Positions 43,837 to 53,238 of a DNA stretch of 64,000 nt are shown piece after piece. A program made the position numbers and the translations under genes. Each line of letters begins with the position of its first letter. Position 1 is the first letter of the stretch. Source of the DNA: Desulfolithobacter dissulfuricans (GTDB lineage: Bacteria; Desulfobacterota; Desulfobulbia; Desulfobulbales; Desulfobulbaceae); contig NZ_AP024233.1 of NCBI RefSeq assembly GCF_025998535.1, positions 1,773,219 through 1,837,218 of the forward strand, written 5' to 3'. The notes under the pieces are model-generated. The model was not told the DNA's origin and ran no database searches. It saw only the letters and a program-made list of their open reading frames with translations.

Positions 43837-46490
43837 TGTTTCTAATCGTATTGATCTTTTTTGTTTTAACGTTTCCTACAACCACAAGCCTGGCGGCTGT
43901 GGCAGTAGGTGGTAGTCTTACCACAGAACCGACAACCAATTTTGTATGTGGTAAAGATTTAAATGGGGACGGATATTTTGATGCGGAAGGAGAAATAATA
44001 GAATGCGTCAATGAAGTGTGTCCCCATGATGCTGTTGAATGTACAGGTACATTTTCAGCACCGAGTTGCCCAAGGGGAGGAACTCTCAATCCGGACCGGG
44101 ATATGTGCCAGGCAGAACCTGTCAGCATTACTTGTTTGCCTGGCTTCACCTATGATTCAAGTATCGACAAATGTGTCAAAGATGTTGACTGCCCAGATGG
44201 CGGAACATTTAATCCTGTTGCAGATCAGTGTGAAAAACTGGTCAGAAATGAATGCCCTTCTGGATACACTTACGATGCGGCCCGGGATGTATGCAGAAAA
44301 CCCGTAGATTGCGGAATCGGGACGTTTGTGGCCACTCGTGATCGTTGCGAAGTATCTGTCACGTTGGTTTGTCCAACAGGCTACAGATTAAGCGGTGAAC
44401 TATGTATAGCCAGTCCAATATGCTCAAACGGAACATACAGTGCCCGATATAATAAGTGCCTGGAACCTTATACAATAGGATGTCCGACTAGAACCACTTA
44501 CAATTCAGCCAGAAATCGCTGTGAAGCTGCTCCTGTTTGCTCTGAAGGTACTTATGACGCTTCAAGAAATCAATGCGTCGTTTCAACAACCAGTACCTAT
44601 CCAGCCACCATGACACCGAATTGCCCGGCTGGAACCACTTACAATTCAGCCAGAGATCGCTGTGAAGCTGCCCCGACTTGTTCTTCTGGTACTTATAATT
44701 CTTGGACAAATAGATGCGTCGGAACAGACACCACTACTTACCCTGCTTCTCAAGCAATTGCTAACGGAACATATTATAAAACCTCAAAAAATTGTGAAGT
44801 ATGCAGTGACAATGGATGTAGGCTTATAAAAAGAATTAAATGTGGGTATATTGTAAGTGGCGCATCGGTGAAAGCTGTGTGCGATACTTTTGATAGATAT
44901 GGGCGAAAAATATCTTCAACTTATGGCCCGGTCTTGACATCAACAGGAAGGTCTTGCGCTTCGGTATATACAACTTGTGGCGGTGGGACTGAAATGCAAT
45001 ATGAATCAATAAGCTATTGTGTCACTGTATCATATCGAAACACATGGCTTTTAAATGGGAGTCCATTTTTTTCGTGTCCAAATGGAGGAACAATAAGTGG
45101 TGCTACCTGCACAACAACCACTACTGTAAGTATAAACCCAACCTGTCCTTCGGGAGCAAGTTTGGATACGTCAAGGGATGTTTGCTGGGCAAGTTACACA
45201 CCAACTTATTCATGCCCAGATGGTGGAGTGTTAAACGGCACAAATTGCGTTGTAAGCGGCACTGAGTATGCCAGCCCAACATGCCCATCCGGAACAACAA
45301 TGGATTATAGCGCTGATGTATGCTGGGCGAATTATTCCCGTGAATGTCCCTCCGGGATGTCTTATGACTCAGCCAGTGATCAATGTGCGATGAATGCACG
45401 ATGTGCAGGTTCTGGAGTTTTGAATACCAGAACCGATAGGTGCGAAATACAAGTTACCAGAGAGTGTCCTGCCGGAACCACTTTTGATGCGGCTCGTGAT
45501 TTATGTTATTCACCTCCAATTTGTAATAATGGATCTTATAATACTGCATCAAATGAATGTCGGGCTTCAATAACCCGTAACTGTGGTTCTGTTTACACCT
45601 GGAATTTTTCAGAGTTCAAATGTGTCTTGCCCGTATCCTGTCCCAGAGGAAGTTCTTTTTCTGATGTGTTGGATAAGTGTGTTTCCGAGGCTGATCATTT
45701 GTGTCCAAGAGGATACTCCTGGAACGGCCTCCCTGTTGCAATGTGCGAGGCTGCTGTATTCTGTTCATCTGGGACTTATGATCAAGATGAAAACAAATGC
45801 TATGAGGGTAATTATACCTGTCCAGAAGGAGATTATACCTGTGCTGATATAGATGGTTCAGGAGTTAACAGATGCTCAAGTTATCCATGTGTTGACATAA
45901 ATATCCCTGAAAACATACAAGAAAATAACGCTGATACATCAAGTTACCATAATGATGGTGAAATTGACCCTGAAACTGGTGAATGTGAAGGAATGTATAT
46001 TATATTCAATGGTCATGGTGGTGAGTGCCTGAAACCTGGATGGGATACCATCTTTTTCGACTGTTGTGATACAGAAGTTGACTCATTTCTGTTTCTGGAA
46101 GAAGCATGTCCAGAAGAAAGTATTGAAACCGCCCAGGCCGTGGCTGCCGGAGTAACACATTACATCGGAGATTATTGCAAAATAGATATTCCGATAATCG
46201 GCTGCATTCAACGGGCCAAAATGTATTGCGTATTCAATTCTAAGATGGCGAGGATTATCCACGAACAGGGACGGTCACAGTTGCAACAATTTGGACGTTC
46301 AGGAGGCTGGGGGACACCTGAAGCGCCTAACTGTGCAGGTTTCACCCCTGAAGAATTTCAGATGCTCGATTTTTCCCAAATCGACCTGTCGGAGATGTTT
46401 GACGAAATGGTTCCGGCTACCGACATGACCCAGATGCAACAGGATATTGAGGAGTCAATAGAGAATTATTACAACAACATAGTTTATTGA
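43836..46490 (+). CDS. traN: TraN, Cys-rich mating-pair stabilisation protein
   Basis: Outer-membrane adhesin of 884 residues that binds recipient surface proteins in F-type mating. A signal peptide (VLIFFVLTFPTTTSLAAVAV) is followed by more than a dozen repeats of the type CP-x-G-x-(T/S)-(Y/F)-(D/N)-x3-D-x-C, as in CPSGYTYDAARDVCRKP. The conserved TraN tail follows: CVFNSKMARIIHEQGRSQLQ, GWGTPEAPNCAGFTPEEFQM and LDFSQIDLSEMFDEM. The repeat region is AT-rich compared with neighbours, pointing to diversifying selection or transfer. Start chosen at 43836, where TAATG couples it to the gene before. Confidence 0.88.
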   Translation: MFLIVLIFFVLTFPTTTSLAAVAVGGSLTTEPTTNFVCGKDLNGDGYFDAEGEIIECVNEVCPHDAVECTGTFSAPSCPRGGTLNPDRDMCQAEPVSITCLPGFTYDSSIDKCVKDVDCPDGGTFNPVADQCEKLVRNECPSGYTYDAARDVCRKPVDCGIGTFVATRDRCEVSVTLVCPTGYRLSGELCIASPICSNGTYSARYNKCLEPYTIGCPTRTTYNSARNRCEAAPVCSEGTYDASRNQCVVSTTSTYPATMTPNCPAGTTYNSARDRCEAAPTCSSGTYNSWTNRCVGTDTTTYPASQAIANGTYYKTSKNCEVCSDNGCRLIKRIKCGYIVSGASVKAVCDTFDRYGRKISSTYGPVLTSTGRSCASVYTTCGGGTEMQYESISYCVTVSYRNTWLLNGSPFFSCPNGGTISGATCTTTTTVSINPTCPSGASLDTSRDVCWASYTPTYSCPDGGVLNGTNCVVSGTEYASPTCPSGTTMDYSADVCWANYSRECPSGMSYDSASDQCAMNARCAGSGVLNTRTDRCEIQVTRECPAGTTFDAARDLCYSPPICNNGSYNTASNECRASITRNCGSVYTWNFSEFKCVLPVSCPRGSSFSDVLDKCVSEADHLCPRGYSWNGLPVAMCEAAVFCSSGTYDQDENKCYEGNYTCPEGDYTCADIDGSGVNRCSSYPCVDINIPENIQENNADTSSYHNDGEIDPETGECEGMYIIFNGHGGECLKPGWDTIFFDCCDTEVDSFLFLEEACPEESIETAQAVAAGVTHYIGDYCKIDIPIIGCIQRAKMYCVFNSKMARIIHEQGRSQLQQFGRSGGWGTPEAPNCAGFTPEEFQMLDFSQIDLSEMFDEMVPATDMTQMQQDIEESIENYYNNIVY

Positions 46491-46504
46491 TCGTTCTGCG
46501 CGAC

Positions 46505-46890
46505 AGACCCCTTCCTCCAGGGAGGGGTTAGCAACTGTTTCCTGAATCCTGCTCGATTTTGATCTATCATGCTTGTTATGAGCAAGCTAATACCCATCTC
46601 TGAAACCGCGAAAATAGCCGGTGTGTCACCCAGCACGCTGCGGCCTCGAGATCGACCGCGACCTGAACGCGGCGGTCAACCTGGAGCGATACGCAGTACG
46701 GCAAGCTCTGCCGGAATTGACGCCTGTGGAGAGATCAGCGCTGGCGCGGTAGCCCCTCCCGGTTGTCGCGTGAAACTGGCTCGGTGAAGCAGGAATTCAA
46801 CAGCGATCAGGATCGGACAGCTCCGGTCAGGATTGCGTAAGTTTGAAAGAGCGGAAGGATAGCGCACAGCCCGCAGGGCGGTTGTAATCG
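46505..46890 (+). mobile_element. Internally deleted IS607-like element (tnpA start joined to tnpB end)
   Basis: A hairpin (CCCCTTCCTCCAGGGAGGGG, 46508-46527) precedes an ATG at 46578 that begins MSKLIPISETAKIAGVSPST. This is the MerR-like N-terminus of the IS607 serine recombinase TnpA. After 22 codons it jumps at about 46644 to the TnpB C-terminus (EIDRDLNAAVNLERYAVRQA). The tail at 46818-46854 is repeated at 56296-56332. Both genes are dead. The element separates traN from fic; the ~490-base gap otherwise holds no gene. Confidence 0.7.
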
Positions 46891-46980
46891 GTGACGGCGA
46901 AAAATCCGGCCCCTGTACCGGACATCATCCCCGCTGCCTTTACTCTTCATGTTTATTCAACTCTATGTTATCATGGAATT

Positions 46981-48210
46981 ATGAATCCTGATAAACCGGA
47001 CATAGAAACGGACGTTAAACCGGTCGCGAATCGTCACGAAGCGGTTTCCCTGATGGAACCTCTGCTAATCCCGCCGGAGTCTCGTTTTTCGGGTAAAATC
47101 AATGATCTCACCGTGGAGCTTGCCGCCAGAGCAGCCGGTTTTCGACGCAGCATGCCCGATGGTATGACCCGTTCCCTGGCCGACCTGGTCAGGGCCATGA
47201 ACTGTTATTACAGCAACCTGATCGAAGGGCATGATACGCATCCGGTCGACATAGAGCGAGCCCTGCAAAAGGATTACAGCTCAGATAAAGAAAAAAGAAA
47301 CCTGCAGCTCGAAGCCAGGGCGCATATCGAGGTTCAGGCCTGGATCGACCATGGCGGCTTAAAAGGAAGAATATTCACCATTGATGGAATCAGGGAAATC
47401 CACCGCCGTTTTGCAGAACTTCTGCCGGATGAATTACTGTGGAGCGAAGATCCCGACAGTGGAGAACGAGTCCATATCAAACCCGGCGCTCTCAGGGATC
47501 GGGATGTCAAGGTCGGTCGTCATGTTCCTGTCAGCCCAGGCGCCCTGCCAAGGTTTCTCCAACGGTTCGAGCAGGTCTATTCCAATCTGGGCAAATCGCG
47601 GACCATTGCCATGGCAGCGGCGGCGCATCACCGATTGTTGTGGGTTCACCCCTTTATCGACGGCAATGGCAGGGTGACACGTTTGATGTCTCACGCGATC
47701 TTTTTAGAGACTCTCAACACTGGTGGCGTATGGTCCATTGCCAGGGGGCTTGCCCGGAACGTAAAAAAATACAAGGCCCTACTGGCCAATTGTGACCTGC
47801 CCCGGAGGAATTCCCTGGATGGTCGAGGGAACCTGAGTGAAGAAGCCCTGGCACAGTTTACCATATTTTTCCTTCAGACCTGCCTGGATCAGATCGATTT
47901 CATGGAAACGCTGATGCAGCCGGATCGACTGCGCCACCGTCTGCTCGCCTGGGCGTCCGAAGAGGTGGCCATGGGCACCCTGCTGCCTAAATCGGAACGA
48001 ATCCTGGAAGCTCTCCTCTACCGAGGACAACTGCCTCGCGGTGAGGTCCCGGCCCTGCTGGGAGTGGGTGAGCGCCAGGCACGCAGAGTGGTTTCCGCCT
48101 TGAGCAAACAGGACATACTGACGTCCACCAGTCAGCGAGCACCGCTTTCTCTTGGTTTCCCGCCGCGACTTGCTCCGCGGCTGATGCCGGGGCTTTTTCC
48201 GGATAAATAG
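46981..48210 (+). CDS. fic: Fic/DOC family protein
   Basis: Probable AMP transferase of 409 residues. The active-site loop HPFIDGNGRVTR (about residues 223-234) matches HxFx(D/E)GNGRxxR. The helix SNLIEG near residue 78 is the (S/T)xxxE(G/N) autoinhibitory motif of class II Fic enzymes, so activity is probably self-restrained. A C-terminal winged-helix segment (ILEALLYRGQLPRGEVPALL) is typical of these larger proteins. The ATG at 46981 fits the domain start. It is cargo between traN and traW, next to an IS607 remnant. It could be a toxin-like modifier or host regulator; target unknown. Confidence 0.88.
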   Translation: MNPDKPDIETDVKPVANRHEAVSLMEPLLIPPESRFSGKINDLTVELAARAAGFRRSMPDGMTRSLADLVRAMNCYYSNLIEGHDTHPVDIERALQKDYSSDKEKRNLQLEARAHIEVQAWIDHGGLKGRIFTIDGIREIHRRFAELLPDELLWSEDPDSGERVHIKPGALRDRDVKVGRHVPVSPGALPRFLQRFEQVYSNLGKSRTIAMAAAAHHRLLWVHPFIDGNGRVTRLMSHAIFLETLNTGGVWSIARGLARNVKKYKALLANCDLPRRNSLDGRGNLSEEALAQFTIFFLQTCLDQIDFMETLMQPDRLRHRLLAWASEEVAMGTLLPKSERILEALLYRGQLPRGEVPALLGVGERQARRVVSALSKQDILTSTSQRAPLSLGFPPRLAPRLMPGLFPDK

Positions 48211-48480
48211 CAAGACCTGTACCTTGCGCCGCATCTCAAAAATTGCGCTACGCTTAATTTTGAACTTTCGTGGTTCAGGTGCAGGGCAACCGACCGGTGG
48301 TTCACAACAGTGGCCTGGTGCCGCGAACCCTTAATTCCGTGAAGGAACTGTCAGCCCTCTACCACCTGGCCCACCAGCTTGCCAGGCAGTGGTCAACCAA
48401 TCCTGTTTCAAGTTCGACCTCTTGAAAATCCAGAATCACCCCCCACACCGGTCAGACAACGCCGGCCAGCCCGCCGCTCC
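48211..48480. other. Non-coding stretch between fic and the second transfer leader
   Basis: No convincing gene on either strand. The sequence is GC-rich and without repeats that I can see, and may be debris from the insertion that brought fic. The leader motif begins just after it. Confidence 0.4.
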
Positions 48481-48496
48481 ATTTTTTTTGAAAAAA

Positions 48497-48548
48497 TCAC
48501 TTTTTTTCCGAAAAAAGGTTCCGCCCCCCGGTAAGAGAATATAGAAGC
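48497..48548 (+). promoter_or_regulatory. Conserved transfer leader motif, copy B
   Basis: CACTTTTTTTCCGAAAAAAG, then GTTCCGCC and a run ending CCGGTAAGAGAATATAGAAG. It is identical to copy C (60.06 kb) over about 47 bases except for one extra C. It stands about 40 bases upstream of the traW fragment start. The T7-CCG-A6 part is a small palindrome. Confidence 0.7.
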
Positions 48549-48585
48549 GGGCACACCTCCAACCTTCAAGACGTTTCCAAAAAAT

Positions 48586-48804
48586 ATGTTTTCCGTAAAG
48601 ACGGTTCGATATGGTGTCAGTGCCATGGCCATTGTTCTGGCTGCTGTCGCACCGGCGCAGGCGTATAAACATCTTGGCACGGCTGGCCGGACATTCCCGA
48701 TTGTGGAACCGGACGCGCTGACTGAAATCAAAGAGGCGGCGGCCCGTGTCAATTGGGAAAAGGTTTGGGACAAGCAGCAATTCCCGGACAAGCCTGAAAC
48801 GTAG
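48586..48804 (+). pseudogene. traW: TraW, 5' fragment
   Basis: Signal peptide (AMAIVLAAVAPAQAYKHL) followed by the conserved TraW N-terminus (LGTAGRTFPIVEPDALTEIK, then VNWEKVWDKQQ). The frame ends after 72 codons, where transposase-bearing DNA begins. The rest of TraW resumes at about 50645. TraW is a periplasmic protein needed for F-pilus assembly, so this break matters. Confidence 0.82.
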
Positions 48805-49014
48805 GTATAGCGTGAAATCTTACGACATTTTTCGTAAACTTTTTATCCAATCCAGAGGATCGGACCCAACATGCAAATATCGACGGTGTCATCATAACCT
48901 ACTGGAATAACGACGATAAAAAACAAGATCCCGGTTATTTTTTTCTTGACAAGGCCTTGAAAGGGCGGTTCGCGTTTTTCTATGTGATTTCAATTAGTTG
49001 CATAGGAGAACGCC

Positions 49015-50406
49015 ATGGACCAAATCAAACTCTACAACGTGGAACGTATTGTCAGCCTCATCACGGATCAGACCAAAACGGTGCGAAAGCATTGCAATGC
49101 TGATAACTTTATCCGAGTATTGCGCCGATGTTTTCAGGCGATCCCTGATCACCGCCAAGTCAGCAAAACGAGCATCTCCCTCGATGATGCTCTCATGTCA
49201 GCATACGCCATGTTCTCCCTCAAGGATCCCTCGTTGCTGGCTTTTGAAAATCGACGTCTCAACGAGGCCGAAAATCTGCGTGCCGTATTCGGTATCGAAA
49301 ACATCGCCTCCGACACCCAGATGCGGGAAATCCTCGATCCTCTTTCGCCGCGTGAATTCAGATCAGGTTTTACCGCGGTATTCCGCATCCTCCAGCGCGG
49401 CAAAGACCTCGAAGCCATGACCTGTCTGGATGGACACTACCTGATCAGCGGTGACGGTACCGGTTTCTACTATTCGACAAAAGTCGGCAATGATTTCTGC
49501 CTCAGAAAGAAACAGGAAAACGGTAAACATGCCTACTACCAGCAGATGTATGGAGCAGCCATTGTCCATCCTGACAAACGGGAAGTCATTCCCTTCTGTC
49601 CCGAAATGATCAGCAACCAGGACGGCACCAGCAAGCAGGACTGTGAGCGGGCTGCTGCCCAGCGTTTCTGGCGAGAGTTCCGTCGCGAACACCCTCATCT
49701 TCCAGTCATCGTCACTGAAGACGCTCTGAGCAGCAATGCACCGCATATACGGGAGCTCAAGGCCTTGAACCTGCGTTTCATTCTTGGTGTCAAACCAGGT
49801 GACCATCAGTTTCTGTTCGAGCAGTTCGATGCCTCTGTCGAGACGGGTAAAGTGACGGAATTCAACATGGATGATCCCAGGGATCCAAAGAAATATCATG
49901 TCTTCCGCTACGTCAATGGCCTGTCCCTGAACAAGTCCAACCAGGATCTGAAGGTCAACCTGCTCGAGTACTGGCAAGCTGACGACAAGGGCAATGAACT
50001 GCGGTTTGCCTGGGTGACCGACCTGGAGATCACCAGGGAGAACGCCTATGAGATCATGCGGGCGGGCCGGGCCCGGTGGCGTATCGAAAATGAGACGTTC
50101 AATACCTTGAAGAACCAAGGGTATCATCTGGGACACAACTATGGCCTGGGGGCACAACATCTTTCAATGGTATTCACCACTCTGATGGTGCTGGCGTTTC
50201 TGGTTGACCAGGCTCAGCAGCTGGGATGCTGGCTTTTCCGCAAGGCCTGGGAAGAGTCCAGAAGCAAACGTCAGCTCTGGGAGAATGTCCGTAGTCGATT
50301 CAGGGAACTTCCTGTAGACTCGATGGAAACACTCTACCGGAGCATTGCTTTTGGCATCAAGGGGTACGTCGTCGAGGTGATCGAACCTGACGATGTGATG
50401 ACCTGA
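49015..50406 (+). CDS. IS4-superfamily DDE transposase
   Basis: Intact transposase of 463 residues. DDE-type strands are visible: DGHYLISGDGTGFYYS with the first Asp, VIVTEDALSSNAPHI with the second, and WRIENETFNTLKNQGYHLGH with the Glu and the Y-x-x-x-H/N ending. A C-terminal copy of the same family lies at 10742-13083. It sits inside traW. The ends of the element could not be placed: I found no clear inverted repeats between 48805-49014 and 50407-50644. GCATAGGAGAACGCC gives a good ribosome-binding site. Confidence 0.9.
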   Translation: MDQIKLYNVERIVSLITDQTKTVRKHCNADNFIRVLRRCFQAIPDHRQVSKTSISLDDALMSAYAMFSLKDPSLLAFENRRLNEAENLRAVFGIENIASDTQMREILDPLSPREFRSGFTAVFRILQRGKDLEAMTCLDGHYLISGDGTGFYYSTKVGNDFCLRKKQENGKHAYYQQMYGAAIVHPDKREVIPFCPEMISNQDGTSKQDCERAAAQRFWREFRREHPHLPVIVTEDALSSNAPHIRELKALNLRFILGVKPGDHQFLFEQFDASVETGKVTEFNMDDPRDPKKYHVFRYVNGLSLNKSNQDLKVNLLEYWQADDKGNELRFAWVTDLEITRENAYEIMRAGRARWRIENETFNTLKNQGYHLGHNYGLGAQHLSMVFTTLMVLAFLVDQAQQLGCWLFRKAWEESRSKRQLWENVRSRFRELPVDSMETLYRSIAFGIKGYVVEVIEPDDVMT

Positions 50407-50644
50407 CCCGCCGTCAATCGGTGGGCTATATCAAAGAGCACGACCTGCCGCAAACAGGAGCGGCAAGGTAAGGGTGCAACTATGCTTAATTGTCAGGATA
50501 TATCCCTTTTTTGGTTAACAACTTGGCGCATGATGGCGTGATCAAAGCGAAATAGCTTTACCGTCCCCCTTGGGTGAACATAAATCTGCGCCTACCATGG
50601 CTCAGAATGCCCTTCACCGGGAATAGCTGTGGGACAAGAAGAAG

Positions 50645-51118
50645 ATGACAGCTCTGATAAAGAAATACCAGCCAAAAGACCTGCAACGCCTTCCTGCCGC
50701 GACTGAAAACAAGAAGTTTCTGGTGGACCTGACCTACACCCTGAACCGCAACATACCGGATGGGCAGGGAGGGATACTCTATCCCAAAGGATATTCCTTC
50801 AACCCCCTGGATTACGTCAACCTGTCCAGCATCCTGGTAGTCATTGACGGGTCCGACCGGCGGCAGGTGGAATGGTTCAAGGATTCTCCCTATGCCGATG
50901 ATTTCCGGTGCAGGCTCCTGTTGTCAGGTGGAGATTTTTACGACCTGATTATGGACCTGGGCCGGCCAGCCTTTTACTTATCAGCGGAAATTGCCGACAG
51001 GCTTAAACTTGCTGCGGTCCCGTCTGTTGTCGTGCAACAGGGCAACAAGATGCTGGTGCAGGAAATCCTGGTGCCAGACAAAGAGACGCAAAAGGAGAGC
51101 ACAGGTGAAGACAAATAG
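50645..51118 (+). pseudogene. traW: TraW, 3' fragment
   Basis: Frame of 157 codons with the conserved TraW body: FLVDLTYTLNRNIPDGQGGI, LYPKGYSFNPLDYV, LVVIDGSDRRQVEWFKDSPY and AFYLSAEIADRLKLAAVPSV. The preceding bases read LWDKKK, resembling VWDKQQ at the break in the 5' fragment, so little is lost besides the join. The ATG at 50645 may allow a truncated product without signal peptide, which would stay in the cytoplasm. The stop overlaps the traU start. Confidence 0.82.
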
Positions 51119-52160
51119 AGTGATTGCTGCTGTAATCGCTGGCATTCTCGTCGCCACTCCTGTCCGGGCTGAAATGAAGAGCGGGGATTTCATGAACCCG
51201 ATTACGGACGTGGCCTGGCAGGAGATTTTTCCCATAAAGATAGGCGGGATAAGTATGTTTGGAGGGAGCAACTACGATACCGATGATCCGGCGGATTTCC
51301 CCATCTGCATCTGCCCGGCCCCTCCCCCCATGTTTATCAAAGTCGGTATCTCCATGAGCTTCTGGGAGCCGGCCCGGCTCATCGAGACGGTCGCCACCCC
51401 TTACTATTTCCCCAACATGGGTTTTGGCATAAGCATGGGCGGTACGGAAGGTTTCCTGTCCGGCAAGAACCAGGAAATGAACAACGCCTCAAACGAGCAG
51501 TCTTCATTTGCCCAGGCACATTACATGATCTTTGCTGTCTGGAGCATGTTGGGACTGCTGGTTGACTTCGTGTGCGTTGAGCAAAGCGGATTTGACATTG
51601 CCTACCTCACCGAGCTTGATCCCCTCTGGCAAGACGATGAGCTGGCTTTCATCATCCAGCCAGAAGCCCTGCTTTTTGCAAATCAATACGCACAAATGGC
51701 CTGCATGTCTGATTCAGCATCGGTTAATACCTATAGCCCCCTTGATCCGCTTTTCTGGTGCATAGGTAACAATTCCGCATATCCCATGACCGGGCATGTC
51801 GGTGATGAAAATCTGATCCAGGCCAACGCAACGATTGCCGCCCGCATGATATTCAAGCTGGCCCGAGAGATGCTCATTTGCGATACGGGTATTGATCTCT
51901 GCGGCTGTCAACCGACACCGATATGGCAAAAATCTCATTACAAGATGCACGCCGCTCGTCCGACTGTCCGGCAGATCGCTTACCCTGTCGGCAAAAGCCA
52001 GTTTTTCTACGGGTCCAATCTCAACCCTTCCTTCAAGGGACCAAAAGGACCAGGAGACGAATTTCTCTGGGTGCTTTTCAGAAAACGTGCCTGCTGTGCG
52101 TTCAGTTACACCATGATGGACTCTATACCGATAGACGATCTTTCCGGAGGGTTACCGTAA
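51105..52160 (+). CDS. traU: TraU, periplasmic conjugation protein
   Basis: Cys-rich periplasmic protein of 351 residues needed for DNA transfer in F-type systems. It has a signal peptide (VIAAVIAGILVATPVRAEMK). The conserved FMNPITDVAWQEIFPIKIGG, ICICPAPPPMFIKVGI and SFWEPARLIETVATPYYFP are strongly diagnostic. The GTG at 51105 follows AAGGAGAGC and overlaps the traW remnant. Its stop overlaps trbC (TAATG). The many cysteines explain the DsbC gene in the operon. Confidence 0.95.
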   Translation: MKTNRVIAAVIAGILVATPVRAEMKSGDFMNPITDVAWQEIFPIKIGGISMFGGSNYDTDDPADFPICICPAPPPMFIKVGISMSFWEPARLIETVATPYYFPNMGFGISMGGTEGFLSGKNQEMNNASNEQSSFAQAHYMIFAVWSMLGLLVDFVCVEQSGFDIAYLTELDPLWQDDELAFIIQPEALLFANQYAQMACMSDSASVNTYSPLDPLFWCIGNNSAYPMTGHVGDENLIQANATIAARMIFKLAREMLICDTGIDLCGCQPTPIWQKSHYKMHAARPTVRQIAYPVGKSQFFYGSNLNPSFKGPKGPGDEFLWVLFRKRACCAFSYTMMDSIPIDDLSGGLP

Positions 52161-52960
52161 TGCGTCGTCTCTGCTTTGTGATTGCCATGGCTGTCATGGC
52201 CGGAACTGTTCATGCCGGTGATAGCTCACGAATCGGCGTGAAAGATATTTCAGGTGTCCTGAAGCAGGCTAAGGAAAAAGCCGAAACCTTGTCATTGCCT
52301 GAAAACCCGCAGACAGATGCAGCTCGGGAAGCTGCGGAGCGGGTTGTGCGTCAGTTTCGTTCACCAGAGTACCAGGCCCGGCTCCAACGCGAGCAGGAAC
52401 GGCTAAAACAGGAGGTATTCAAGGATTACCTGGCTGCCAGTGGAGACAAGCCGGACCGGAAGCAGGATTCCGGACAACCGGATGGCCAACTTTCGGCAAC
52501 AGAGAGGGTGTACCTGTTTTTTTCAAGTTCTGTCCCCATGGATACGCTCCACTCTTACATGGACCTGATCGAAAAGGCGCATGACCCGAATGTAATCATG
52601 GTGATGCGTGGGTTTGTCGGGGGCATGAAGAAGGCGAAGCCTACCCTGGAGTATCTCACCAGCCTGCTTAAAAAAGATCCTGACTGTGATTTCGGGAAGA
52701 AGAAATGTGAAGCCTATCGTGTCAACATCCAGATAAATCCCATGCTTTTCCGGAAATATGCCGTCAACAGGGTGCCGACGGTTATCTATGCTTTCGGCCT
52801 CTCACCGGAGAGTGGCCTTGGAAATGACACGGCAACGGGCCGGGCATACATCATCGAGGGAGATGCTGGGCTGGATTATCTTCTGGAGCGAATCAACCGT
52901 GAGGCAAAAAGAAAGTCCCTGGACAGCCTGGTCAGAGTCATGCGAAGTGGAAACCATTGA
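52160..52960 (+). CDS. trbC: TrbC, type-F pilin assembly protein
   Basis: Periplasmic protein of 266 residues with a signal peptide (FVIAMAVMAGTVHAGDSS). The thioredoxin-like TrbC_Ftype domain has VYLFFSSSVPMDTLHSYMDL and VMRGFVGGMKKAKPTLEYL, with VNIQINPMLFRKYAVNRVPT near the end. It is part of the pilus assembly set and interacts with TraW. A charged coiled stretch precedes the domain. Start ATG inside the traU stop. Confidence 0.93.
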   Translation: MRRLCFVIAMAVMAGTVHAGDSSRIGVKDISGVLKQAKEKAETLSLPENPQTDAAREAAERVVRQFRSPEYQARLQREQERLKQEVFKDYLAASGDKPDRKQDSGQPDGQLSATERVYLFFSSSVPMDTLHSYMDLIEKAHDPNVIMVMRGFVGGMKKAKPTLEYLTSLLKKDPDCDFGKKKCEAYRVNIQINPMLFRKYAVNRVPTVIYAFGLSPESGLGNDTATGRAYIIEGDAGLDYLLERINREAKRKSLDSLVRVMRSGNH

Positions 52961-52977
52961 TGAGGAGGAAGCTCGTC

Positions 52978-53238
52978 ATGGCTGAAGGTGGAAAGCATGA
53001 TGGTTCGATTAGTGAGGCAGAAACAGTAAAACAAAAGCTCCACCAAATCCATGTGCTTGAATCAATAATCAACGATCTCACCCTTGCATTGGAATTATGG
53101 CTGGATGATTATGCTTTTGACGAGCACCACAAGATAAAACAGCGAAAATTGATTGAAAAGGCGTGTCTATTGATCGGCAAGCCAAGGAGCATGGAAGAAT
53201 TGAAGGATATGGTTAATAAATCAGAAGGTGCTTTATGA
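52978..53238 (+). CDS. Small hypothetical protein after trbC
   Basis: Frame of 86 codons, acidic and helical (VLESIINDLTLALELWLDDY). The ATG at 52978 follows GAGGAGGAAG at good distance. I recognise no family. It overlaps the start of the truncated trbI copy by four bases, so it belonged to the original operon trbC - this gene - trbI. Confidence 0.6.
   Translation: MAEGGKHDGSISEAETVKQKLHQIHVLESIINDLTLALELWLDDYAFDEHHKIKQRKLIEKACLLIGKPRSMEELKDMVNKSEGAL

Noticed and set aside
44488-44709. 73-codon minus-strand frame with internal repeat
   Set aside because: Antisense to the repeated Cys-rich units of traN.
48805-50644. Exact ends of the IS in traW
   Set aside because: No convincing inverted repeats or target duplication were found by eye, so only the transposase gene is annotated.
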